DNA from: Helicostylum pulchrum
Taxonomy: Eukaryota > Mucoromycota > Mucoromycetes > Mucorales > Mucoraceae
DNA: 64,000 nt
Reading direction: 5' to 3'
Assembly (NCBI GenBank): GCA_025677825.1
Contig: JAIXMO010000015.1
Coordinates: 62,001 to 126,000 of the forward strand
Made by a program: the position numbers and the translations under genes. The notes under the pieces are model-generated. The model saw only the letters and a list, made by a program, of their open reading frames with translations. It searched no databases and had not been told where the DNA came from. Every line of letters begins with the position of its first letter. Position 1 is the first letter of the stretch. This document shows, one piece after another, positions 22,905 to 33,420 of the stretch.

Positions 22905-23776
22905 ATGCCTGCAGCCAAGATTTCTCCTTCTATGCTTTCTAGCGACTTCGCTAACTTGGCTTTTGAAGCTAAGCGTATGGTAAAGAATGGTGCTGATTGG
23001 CTTCATCTCGGTAAGCTTTTGTTTTAGTTTCTCTTTTTTTGTATGTGTTTTTTTAACATTCAAATGCAGATGTCATGGATGGGTAAATATATACAACATA
23101 TATAACAGGTTATATACCAGATAACCAACTGTAAATTTGTCATGTCTAGTCATTTCGTACCTAACCTTACTTGGGGACCTCCTATTATTTCAGCTATCCG
23201 TCCTCATACAGAAGCTTATTTTGGTAATGAATATTATACACACACAAAAAAAAAGGGCTTAACTAATCATAATCCCTTAAAAAAAAAGATTGCCATATGA
23301 TGGTATCTAACCCCTCTCAATGGGTTGATGATATTGCTAAAGCAGGAGGACAAATGTATACTTTCCATATTGAAGCCACTAAAGAACCTTTAGCATTAAT
23401 TAAACAAATTCATGCTGCAGGTATGCAAGCTGGTGTTGCCGTTAAACCCAATACACCTGTTGAAGATGTTATCGGAGAGATTGCAGAACAATGTGATATG
23501 ATTTTGATCATGACAGTTGAACCTGGATTTGGTGGACAACGATTTATGGCCGAATGTATGCCTAAAGTTGAAAGACTTCGTCGTATGTACCCTGATTTGG
23601 ACATTGAGGTTGATGGCGGGTTATCTATGGAAACCATTGATGCGTCTGCTGATGCTGGTGCTAACGTGATTGTTGCCGGTACTGGTATCTTTAAAGCTGA
23701 AAAGCCTGATGAAGTCATTTCTATCTTTAAGGATAAAGTGAACAAGGCTCAAGCCAAGTTTGCTTCCTCTGTATAA
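22905..23776 (+). CDS. RPE1: Ribulose-phosphate 3-epimerase
   Basis: Exons 22905-23010, 23070-23082 (13 nt), 23150-23223 and 23289-23776 give 226 residues, the normal size. The enzyme interconverts ribulose 5-phosphate and xylulose 5-phosphate in the non-oxidative pentose phosphate pathway in the cytosol. Family motifs are complete: ISPSMLSSDFANL, HLDVMDGHFVPNLTWGPP (assembled across the 13-nt exon), CHMMVSNPSQW, MTVEPGFGGQRFM and EVDGGLS. The metal-binding His/Asp residues and the two catalytic Asp residues of the TIM barrel lie in the DVMDGHF, CHMMV and VDGG blocks. The tiny second exon encodes the catalytic DVMD loop, so a missed exon would remove the active site. Confidence 0.96.
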
Positions 23777-24067
23777 ATAAAAATGCCAACTTTTTATTCT
23801 ATAAATAATTTTAATGTTTATTTTGTGGCAAACAAATTTGTGATGCGTTTATTTGTACATTATGGGATTTATTGTCATAAAAAGCAATACATCAATGAAC
23901 CCGTTGATAACCTGAAGAGAGAGGGAGAAGAAAAAAAAGAGGAGAGGAGTTGAGGCATAATACCATTTTCTGTGTCTGTTTGTTTTAGCATTTATATAAA
24001 TACTTGCTGGAATGTTTTGTTTGGATTTTCTTCTTTACTTTCGACGAGCACGTATAATTATAAAAAA

Positions 24068-24883
24068 ATGATTGTCAATACGAAAAGAAATACGTTACCT
24101 TTTTATATACTTGTAATAATAATATTTATCTTGTACATGTGCAGTTATCTAAGTAATATGGTAACTCGATCTGATGAACCAACAAGAATGACGGATGACA
24201 ACATATCAGTACAACAATCGAAACTAGCAATTCATTTCCCAATGAATCAAACAGAAATAGATAGAATTGATTATAAATATTGTGCTGGACCATGTAGATT
24301 TCTTAGCTTATACCGTATTCCAGAGCAAGGTATTTATTTTATACGAATAAATCAATTAAATATGCTAACCAATCTTTTATATTAGAAACTAGAGCTCAAA
24401 CTCATGTTCGTCACTTTGCATTTACAGCCGGTCTTTTAAACAGAACACTAATCTTGCCCAATGTTGGAAACTCTCGCATTGGATCATGTCTGGCTCATGA
24501 TTTTGAATACTACTATGATATACAATGGGCCAAAGATAACTCTGATTCATTTCAATATATCACCATGTCTAATTTTTGGGCTTGGGTAAAAGAAAGGAAA
24601 CGATATGGTGTACCGGCTATGGATCAAATGATGTCCGCGTACGATATTCATGCTGACCCTAATCCTGAGCCCACAGACAAACACGCAAATTGCTTTCAAG
24701 ATTATACTATACCCAAATCAATATTCAATAGGGTGATTTCTTTGGATGCTAAACCTGATCATGTCCGTAAGGCAGGTGAATCTGAAATCATAAAATTTAT
24801 TCGAGGCGATGCTATCGAAGAAACTTCTTCATTTGAATATGACGATACTGAAATCATTCATATAGATATTAAGAGATGGTAAT

Positions 24884-24924
<41 letters not shown>

Positions 24925-25668
24925 AAGCCTTTCATTGCTAACCTAGTTTTTTTTTTCAGGAACCCATTTTCTCTTAATGAAAAAGCTAATCAACGTATAA
25001 AGTATAATCCGGAGCTGGTAAAACTTGCAGATCAAACTGCAAGTGATTTAGGACCGTATGTAGCGGTGCATTGGCGTATGGAAACAGTAGTAAAAACGGA
25101 AAGGTTAATGGAATGTGCAGAAGGACTCGTTGCAACTTTGCAAGATGATGTTAGATATCAAAACCTGAGTGTGTTTCTTTTAACCGATTACCCACATAGT
25201 TTCTCACTGCAACAACAACAATTGGCTATTGACGATAACGCCACTGCAATAGAATTGGACCAATGGCTTCATTCAACATCAGATACATTTCATCAGGCTT
25301 ATTTTAATACATATCACCACAAAGCGATTCAATTGTTATATAGAAACCACGCATTTACTTTGTTTGAAACTAAAGTGGGACAGCTAAAAGAAACAATTGA
25401 GAATTGGAACGTGTTACCGATACCAGAACATTTACATGTTAGTGTAGACGAAGTAGGGTTAATCGATAATGGGTGGCTCGGTATCTTGGATAAGTTAACG
25501 GCGATACGATCAAGTTATTTTATGTCGGGGCAACCGCTAGAGTGTGCGAGAAGAAGTACTTTTACGGCTCAGATTAGAGCAGAAAGAAAGTTAAGGATGG
25601 GGTATGACCAAGGCGACCAATACTTTGGGTTTAGAAAAAGTAGTGATATTCAAAAAATCAAAAAATAA
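24068..25668 (+). CDS. Type II membrane protein, O-fucosyltransferase-like glycosyltransferase
   Basis: Exons 24068-24329, 24386-24878 and 24960-25668 give 487 residues. A short cytosolic N-terminus is followed by one membrane helix (LPFYILVIIIFILYMCSYLS), then a stem and a lumenal domain, the usual Golgi/ER glycosyltransferase topology. The C-terminal domain contains GPYVAVHWRMETV, resembling the conserved HxR motif of GDP-fucose protein O-fucosyltransferases, and the N-terminal part has CRFLSLYRIPEQETRAQTHV and FTAGLLNRTLILPNVG, which resemble the donor-binding fold start. The sugar donor and acceptor cannot be fixed from sequence. The second intron contains an AC microsatellite. Confidence is good for topology and superfamily, moderate for fucose specificity. 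Confidence 0.75.
24885..24922. repeat. AC microsatellite inside an intron
   Basis: About 19 AC/CA units within the second intron of the glycosyltransferase-like gene, directly after the GTAATA donor. Confidence 0.9.
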
Positions 25669-26365
25669 AACGTATTCTTCTTAAGTGGGAATGAACATAT
25701 ATGCGTCTAGATCAAAAAAGTATAGTCTTGTACCTTTTTTTTAGAGTTGGGATTGTGATACTCCATGTGCCTTTTTTTAATATTTGTTTTTGTACAATTC
25801 AATGGTAACCGGTATCTTTTTTAACGTTAAAAAAAGGTTAGGTTTACATTTTCAGGTGGTGGTGACACTGGACTACTCCTTACATGTTCAAGTAAAAATA
25901 GTTGGCTAATCCCGAAAGAAAAAACTTTTAGAATATTTTATTTTTGCAAAAAAGTAAACAGTACTTTTTTTAATGCACGAATCGACAACAGAGAGGGTTT
26001 GCTTTTTTTTTTAGTATTTAGTCAGTTCCGTTATTTTTACATGACGAGATAAAGGCTGAGTCTAACCCTTCCCCCCACCCCCTTTTTTTTTAAAAAAGGA
26101 TAATCACTGTTTGTCTTCTTTCTATTAATATGCAATGCAGGCTTTTTATATATATATACATTGGATCGCGGATACAACTTTTTTGCGTGTTTAGGAATGA
26201 TATTTTTTTTTCGATATTTACAACCATTTTTTTCTGACGTGTAAATATTTTTTGTATCACTAAATCCCTCCTTATTACGTTTCATGCGCATGACTCTTTT
26301 TTGTTGTTGTTGTTGCACTGTTCAAGCCACGTAAAATTTTTTCTCTCTTTTTTTTTTGCACAAGT
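25669..26365. other. Intergenic region
   Basis: 3' flank of the glycosyltransferase-like gene and promoter of the zinc-finger gene. It holds a C-run (26069-26081), poly-T tracts and a GTT repeat near 26302. No gene recognised. Confidence 0.3.
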
Positions 26366-28316
26366 ATGAAATCAAAAACCATTAACACGATTGAAAAGTA
26401 CATGCTTGTACCAAGAACCCGGTCTCGGGTAGATCAAGAGACTAGAAACGTGTATGAAAAACTCGCGAATAAACCAAAAACTAGATCCGCTGTCAAAATA
26501 GAAATACCAGACATTAAGCTAGAACATACTAACCCAATGAGTATACCTGGTATTCAGCCCGAACCTACCAACCAAAGTCCGAATAGTATACAAGTACTTG
26601 TGAACCAACCTGAAAATCGCGTACGCGGCGATATCGATGGTTCGAGAAACAGGACTCACGTTAAACAAGAACAAGACGAAGCGTACTTAAAACGCGTGTT
26701 GCGTTCCAAATTACCAGCAAAGCCTAAAAAAAACTCTCGAGGATATTGGTGTAGGTTTTTTTTTTAGAAAAAAAGTTTTTGTACTTATTTTATATACAAT
26801 AGGGATGAAGAGATTGTGTTGCAGTATCTGTGGTGAACAATTTAAATCGACTAAAGTACGTTCAGATCATGAACGAGAAGTTCATGATAATGAAGTAAAA
26901 GTTACAATTGATTTGTTAAATTATTACTGTGATTGTTGTAACTGGAAATACGGTAATGTTTCTCAGTACCGCAGACATATGGAAAGCGTACATGAGATTG
27001 ACGTATCTCCTGACAGGCGTCGTCCCAAGCGTGACCTGACTAAAATACCTGATCTCAAGGACCCTGATAACTACTGTATTTCTTGCAAACACACTTACTG
27101 CTCAGCAAAGGATTATCGGTCACACTTAAAGAGAGTTCATAATATTGTCCCTGGCATTATAATTAAAGATCAAGTGGCCGAACCACCCATCTATAGTCCT
27201 GATAACCGGTGTATCACTTGCGAAAGAGAATTTTCTAGTAAAGTAACTTACCGGCGTCATCTAAAACAATTTCACAAGATGGATTTAGCTGAACTTAACT
27301 CAGATCCCGATAATTTTGATGAAGAAAAGCTCTTTTGTAAAGTATGCGAAACGACGTTTAAAAACTATGGTACATTCAGAGCTCATATTCGAATCACGCA
27401 TCGTGCGCCGCATATTACACTGATCCAACATCCTGATTTAAAACCTGATATCAATGATCCAAATTTATTTTGTGCCATGTGTGATAAAACGTACAAGAGA
27501 AAGGACTCATATATCAGTCATTTAGCTGGACATCATACTGATATCTTACCGGAACTCTATATTGGTAAACGGGTTGCCAAAGCGGCTAGAATTAATGTTG
27601 TCAATAGTCAATACTGTTCTCAATGTCGTAGTATATTTTTATCAAAATCTTTGTATCGAATGCATTTAAAAAAGATTCACGGTACAAAGTTAATTGATAC
27701 AAAACCAGATCCAGAAGACCCTAATAGTCATTGTGCACCATGTAACAAAACATATAGTCATAAAAGTGTCTATCGAAAGCATTTACTGGATCTGCATAGT
27801 ATGGATTTAGCACCTTTAACCAATTGTCTTGTAATCAAGGATAGGATACCTACTGTCGATACCGCAAATAGTTATTGCAATGTATGTGATAAATCGTATA
27901 CACCCAAGTTTTATTTTACGCACCTGCTTAGAGTGCATGGATTAGATGCCGCTCCTGCTCGTCTTGGACGTAATGACGTGAACCGATTTCAAGCGCCAAT
28001 TATTGATCGTGAAAATTCTTATTGCTCTGCTTGCGATAAAGTATACAAGAACAAGGGAGCTTATCGAAACCATTTGATTAGGGTGCACGGTATCACACCA
28101 CCAAGATTACCTTCTAAAATACTTAAAACAAATCATGACATTATACCCGATATTAATGATGCCAATAACTACTGTGCTTCTTGTGATAGAACGTATGTTA
28201 ATCCAGGGTCATATCGTCTTCATCTAACTGGTATTCATAAAATGAGAATAAAACGCGTAAAACAAGAAGGTTCAGATGAATTGTTCAACGTTTTAGTAGA
28301 TGATACATCATTATAA
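26366..28316 (+). CDS. C2H2 zinc-finger protein with 11 widely spaced fingers
   Basis: Exons 26366-26750 and 26803-28316 give 632 residues. The first 128 residues are polar and basic with no fold evident. From about residue 130 there are 11 C2H2 fingers of the form [Y/F/R]C-x2-C-x12-H-x3/4-H (for example YCDCCNWKYGNVSQYRRHME, SYCSACDKVYKNKGAYRNHL). They are separated by linkers of roughly 15-30 residues, many ending in a PDxxDPxNxYC-like motif, instead of the seven-residue TGEKP linker of classical DNA-binding arrays. Long linkers suggest fingers acting separately, possibly in RNA or protein binding, but DNA binding is equally possible. Target unknown. The regular finger-plus-linker unit suggests internal duplication. 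Confidence 0.9.
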
Positions 28317-28384
28317 ATTTAATATTTAAAAAAAAAACTTTATTTTTTATAACTAATTTACATAAGGGGTTCAATAATCTTTTT

Positions 28385-30390
28385 TTAATAAGATGCAGTG
28401 AAAGTTCTCTTGTCTTCAGATCCATCTAAGGTGATTTCAATCTTAATTTCCATATGTCCAAAATACATGTCCATCTTGAAAGAAGTGTCTTGACCGTGAG
28501 ATAACGGTAAAGGTACAACAAAATCAGCTACTATATTAGCTGTATCTTCTGCATCTTCATCGCTCACAGATACATAACGAGGAGTAACATCGCCTGAATA
28601 ACTGTATAATTCTAATAATATTAAAAATGACATTAGTAAGTTATCCCTCCTCTTTTTATATATATATATCATCTTACTAATAGAGAATGTTTCCGAATTC
28701 TGTGTTTTATACTCTCTTGAGATACAATCTTTAATAGAAACATCTTCACCTTTACTAACTAAACGGTCAAATCTATTTTTACAATAGGCATCACCATGAC
28801 TATCAAATATTTTATATTCGGGGTTATCTATATCGTCAATAAATGGAGAACTAATGGAGATACCATATGAGACTCTCATTCTTCTATGGCTGATGGAATA
28901 AGGATTGAGACCAAAGTAAACAGCACCTCTAGCAACAGCAAGTTCTCTTACGTCGGGAACGATAATATCTCCCACTTTCTCTTCATTATCATATGCATCC
29001 TTGATACGTTGTAATAAGTATGTGTTTTGGCCAAATCCGCCAACTAGAATAATATAATGCAGCAGCTTATCACCTAGTGCTCCTAATTGAAATTCTATCA
29101 AGTGAATAATTTCTTCAATAACTGGATCAAATACTTCAGTCAGTAAAAGGTTTGTAGGGATGGAAAGGGTTTCAATATCCATTTTGAATCCATTATCTTT
29201 TTCAATTGTTCGACCGCGTAAACTGTTTGGTAAGTTGATGTATACAGGATCATCGGGTGTTTCATGATCAATTTCAATCTTTTTGAGAGAAAAAATAAAT
29301 AAGAATTACACAAGGAGGGAAAGAAAAAAAAGTGAATATATATTATACCTTTGTACTTGTTCTAAAAGTTTCTACTAATTGATCTAAAGATGTAGTATCA
29401 AGAGAGAAACTAAACGTATTTCGATTCACAAACTCTCTAAATCTTTTATCCAATTGAGAAGAACCAGAAGAATTACCGTCACCATCCACAATTTCTTTAA
29501 AGCTCTTGGTTTCACCATTAATTGTTTTTTCAAACGTGATTAAATCAATGGTTCCTCCACCAGCATCCACAATCATTAACCGTTCACCTGATTTAATTGA
29601 TATGCCGCCCTTCATTTGCTCAGAATAAAGCGCTGCTGCCTCTGGCTCACCCACCATCAATAACCTATCCACATGATCACTTCGATCAATAATGCCAGCT
29701 AAAATACAAGCCTCTCTCATTTTTGATTTTGCATCGTCTGTCCAAATAGCAGGTACGGTTAAACAATACCTAAAGGACTCTATTTTTTTTTCGAAATTAG
29801 CACTGCTACTTCCCAAAGCCTTTTGTATATCGGAACAAATATGCTTATGAAGATATTTTAGGTAATCTGAAATAACGGTAACGATATCAAGGCCTCTAGG
29901 TAATTCAGTAAGATCAGCTCTGGCTTTTTTACTGAGATGAAGTTTAAATAGACGAATACAGCTGTCGTATTCGTCGATTTCTTTTTTGGAGATGGAGGTG
30001 GCTTCTAAACCACATTTATATATCGACCTGTCTTTTTTGTGGTACCGTATTACAGTAGGTATTTTAAAATTGGGGCTTCCTCTATTTTTTGGCCTATTTT
30101 GTTGTTGTATGAGTTTTTTCTTTTCGAGAGAGAGAAAGAGAAAGGGTGTATATGTATGTTACTTACCAGTTTTTAATATCGATTACCTCTTTACGTTCTG
30201 CATTTTTAATAAACATATAACCAGCTCCAGAATATGTTGTTCCAAAATCTATATGTATTTTTGATATTTAATTTTTTTTTTATCAAAAACAGTGCCGGGG
30301 AAAAAAAAAAGGGGGGGGGGGTGTACCTATTCCAACAACATACTGAAATGCATCATTATTTATTGGGGATTCCTTATTTATAGGAGCCAT
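28385..30390 (-). CDS. HSPA12-like Hsp70-family protein
   Basis: Exons 30327-30390, 30167-30248, 29349-30093, 28678-29278 and 28385-28611 give 572 residues with consistent phase. The actin-like ATPase core is recognisable: phosphate-1 motif GIDFGTTYSGAGY (joined across intron 1), phosphate-2 MIVDAGGGTIDL and adenosine motif YIILVGGFGQNTYL. The divergent spacing and the lack of a canonical substrate-binding domain with EEVD tail point to the HSPA12A/B-like branch, which is expanded in many fungi. These proteins are thought to be nucleotide-dependent sensors or atypical chaperones; substrates are unknown. Exon 3 uses the acceptor at 30094-30095, giving WPKNRGSPNFKIPTVIRY, because downstream AGs break the frame. 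Confidence 0.9.
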
Positions 30391-30632
30391 ATTTTTTTTT
30401 TCTCGAGAAAAAAAAAGAAAAAGAAAAGAAAAGAGTGGTAAAAAGTCGAGTGCGTGAAACGTTGCCTTTTGGCTTAGTTAGTGCATGTTACACCAAAAGC
30501 TTTGCCTTTTTTTTTGGGTAAAGGAAAAGAGATTTGTTTATTCCAAAAAAAAATGACAGAAAAAAGTTTAAAAAATGAAAAAAAAAATCTCCCAGCTTAA
30601 ATTTAAGGTTTTGCTTCATTCTAATCCGGACA
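30391..30632. other. Short intergenic region
   Basis: Promoter side of the Hsp70-like gene with poly-A/T runs. Nothing recognised. Confidence 0.3.
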
Positions 30633-31094
30633 CTAACTAAGTTCTTCAGTCGTTAATTTGGGTAACAATAGCATCTGTAACTTTTTCATCGCCTTGTCGG
30701 CTACACCTTGTAAACGCTGAGGAATTATACGGGCCTGACGGTAATCAAGTGTTTGATTCTTACCCCTTTAAGAATGTTAAGAGTTTGGATGGAAGGTTTA
30801 TACAATTCAGTTAATTCATCTTGATACTCCAGACACCATGCAAAACTTCTTGTAACAAAATCAGCTCAATAGGTTCATTGATAAAATAATAACCATTAAG
30901 TACAAACGAATGTAATTAAATTCATGTTGGACCATAGTTTATAATAATCTTGACTCGCAAGATGTCGAAGTAAGTGTTTTAGGGGAAATTCTTGATACAT
31001 GATCAATTTTTAAAAAAGTATAACATATTACTTTTCGCTTACCTTTACAGATGACCATTACTCTACAAAGAACTGTATGGGTGCGTACGAACAT
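30633..31094 (-). pseudogene. Broken unknown gene downstream of dispersed repeat copy B
   Basis: Exon 1 (31043-31094) begins MFVRTHTVLCRVMVI and stops at a GTAAG donor, as in copy A at 1204-1255. A second open stretch (30764-30990) reads KHLLRHLASQDYYKLWSNMN, then three stops, then ADFVTRSFAWCLEYQDELTE. A last stretch (30633-30734) reads ARIIPQRLQGVADKAMKKLQ and ends in TAG. The gap between the last two is only 29 nt with GT/AG ends, too short for a normal intron and probably a decayed one. I do not recognise the protein. The whole looks like an inactivated copy of a gene whose 5' end also occurs at the left of the window. Confidence 0.55.
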
Positions 31095-31263
31095 AAGATA
31101 AAACAAAGACAAAAGCAAGAAAACGAAGAACGAATAATAAAATAGGGCGTCTATTTACTGATGTGAACTATTTACTATTTGCTTCGTATACGTTAGTTAA
31201 GCATTTTAATTTATTATATATGATTCCTTTTTATGCGGATCGACAGTGCGGAGAGACCGCGTA
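30982..31263 (-). repeat. Dispersed repeat, copy B (inverted relative to copy A)
   Basis: The reverse complement aligns with 961-1326, including the GTCGATCC block, CCGCATAAAAAGGAATCATA, the CACATCAGTAAATAG block and the 52-nt first exon. Copy B is shorter because it lacks two insertions seen in copy A. It overlaps the 5' part of the broken gene on the same strand. Confidence 0.65.
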
Positions 31264-31821
31264 TCAAGAATTCCCCTTGAATAAAGAGAATAAAGTTTCA
31301 ACAGCACTGATGGAGGGCGTAGTACTTATACTTCTGCATATAATATTAAGTTTTAATTCATTCTCCTGATTAGTTTTTTTAAGAAAGAAAGAGTGGAGCA
31401 TTTCCATTCGATGATTAAAGTATATTATTCGCTAGTTAGCTGGAAAACGTGTGCCTTTTAAAACAGCACTAACTATACTCTTGCTAATTAGTATATCATT
31501 AGAGTGAGCATTGTTGAGTCCCATACATTTAAAGTTTTTTTTTTCAAGTTGAGTATTTAACTTTTTTTTTTTTGCTACAGGTTAATATTTAAATATGTTG
31601 TATAATCCCTTACAGGTTTATGTTTAAATGTATCTTACTTTACTAATCTTGAGTAGTAGGTACAAAGCAATAACCAATGAAAAAACCGAGGCCGCGTATG
31701 ATTTCGTCATGTTCAGGTTCCGATAGGACCCTTTTTCTTGATTTTCAATAAATTGAGCCCAATTTTCTTGAATTAACTAATTTTCTTCTTTATACGGTTA
31801 AAAAAAGAAACAATATATAAA
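31264..31821. other. Intergenic, no gene recognised
   Basis: AT-rich unique sequence leading to the small Cys-rich gene. No further copy of the repeat was found in it. Confidence 0.3.
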
Positions 31822-32049
31822 ATGTGTGAACGTACTACTTGTGATAGATGTAAGAAGCCTACTTGGATCGGTAAGTGCTAATGGGGTCCTTGATTAATAT
31901 ATAGCTGTAAAACGAAGCTAATTGATATATTTGTATATATAGGATGTGGTCGACATGTTGAACAAGCTTTAGCTGGTGTACCTCTCGAAGACAGATGTGA
32001 ATGTCCTGGTATCTTTTCCCGAGTTAAAACATGGCTCGGACTCAAATAA
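31822..32049 (+). CDS. Conserved 51-residue Cys-rich protein
   Basis: Exons 31822-31870 and 31943-32049. The product contains CDRCKKPTWIGCGRHVEQAL followed by a C-terminal CEC motif, giving a C-x2-C...C-x-C arrangement that probably binds one zinc. From memory, small proteins with the same CxxC-x3-TWxGCGxHVE core occur in other fungi, plants and bacteria with no assigned function; this could not be searched here. The gene is too short for most automatic predictions and is interrupted by an intron, so it is easily missed. It lies 160 bp from the convergent prohibitin gene. Confidence 0.78.
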
Positions 32050-32208
32050 TGCATATACCATCCTTTTTAAACAATAAAGTCCGTTTATAAATATATATAT
32101 ATAATATGTATATTTTTTTATTATTACAATAAGTTCTACTTTAAAACGTCGGTTTTTGATATGTATTTTTTGGAGAGAAGAAGAAAGGAGATAAAAAGGG
32201 GGGATCAT

Positions 32209-33186
32209 TTAAGCAGAGCCAATGTTAAGAAGCATGTTGGAACCACCACCACCATTCTTATTGCTAGGCAAGTAAGTAACGTTCTTAGTTTGAGATAATG
32301 CTTGTGCAATTTCCTTGGAAGCTTCAATCTTTCTGAAAGCAATGAAACCATCACCGGCCTTTGCAAGTGCTGCAGAGACCATTTCAGCAGCTTGAGCATC
32401 ACCCTCAGCACGAATAATAGCAGCTAACTTTTCTTGTTCTGCACGTTCTACAATGAATTTAGCACGTTCAGCTTCTTGTTGAGCAATTTGCTTTTGTTCG
32501 ACAGCGTTGGTGAATTCTTTACCGAAAGTCATGTGTGTCTAAACAATATATATATTTTTAGTACTTTTTTGTTAATTATGCATACACCCACACACACAAA
32601 TTACTTACAATGGAAACATCTTCCAAGGCGATATTGAACTCTCTAGCACGCTTATATAACTCCTCACGGATCTTTGCAGAAACAACTTCACGTTGAGTAA
32701 TTAATTCGGAAGCATCAAATTGAGCGACAATTGATTTAAGGACTTCGTTACCGATAGAAGGTAAAACTCTCTCATCGTAATCCTCACCTAAATTTTGATA
32801 GATGACAGGTAAAGTCTTGATTTCAGGACGGTGTAAAACACGAAGGGTTAAAGAAACCATTTGCATATCCTTGGAACCGGTAGTAGTAGAGATGTTACGA
32901 GGTTTGGTACGGACGTCAAATAAGACGGCACGTTGGAGCCAAGGAACTAAGAAATGTGTACCTTCGCCAGCTGACACTTGCTTAACACCTTGAATACGGT
33001 CAAAGATAACTGCACGATGACCACCCTGGACTATAAAATTTTCACCCCGAAAATGTCAAAAAATAATAATTCTAGGTAAATAAACAGAAACAGAAACTTA
33101 CCATCGTACATGGCGGATTGAATACCACCAACAGCAAGACCAGCAGGAATAGCAAGTTTAGCAATCTTTTCAAGAATAGCGGCCAT
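32209..33186 (-). CDS. PHB1: Prohibitin 1
   Basis: Exons 33102-33186, 32609-33030 and 32209-32538 give 278 residues. The N-terminal hydrophobic segment ([20 protein letters not shown]) anchors it in the inner mitochondrial membrane; the SPFH/band 7 domain follows ([34 protein letters not shown]), then a coiled coil ([20 protein letters not shown]). Prohibitin 1 and 2 assemble into ring complexes that scaffold inner-membrane proteins and the m-AAA protease. Length and motifs are standard for PHB1 rather than PHB2. The CDS ends 160 bp from the convergent small Cys-rich gene. Confidence 0.96.
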
Positions 33187-33420
33187 TATTATATTATAAA
33201 GAGCTTTAAAGAATAAAAAACGGAAACAAAAAAAAGGTGGGGGTGTTATTTTCATCCTCCACCCAAAATCTCTCTGTGTTTTGACTCCCACGTCATGGGT
33301 GTGACTTGTTAAACGAAGGAAAAAACATCCTTTTTTTGCATCAATTGAAGGGAAACGGCATTTTTAGCTGTACTATTTATTATATTTGGCACATAAAAAA
33401 AAAAAGATATACATATAAAA

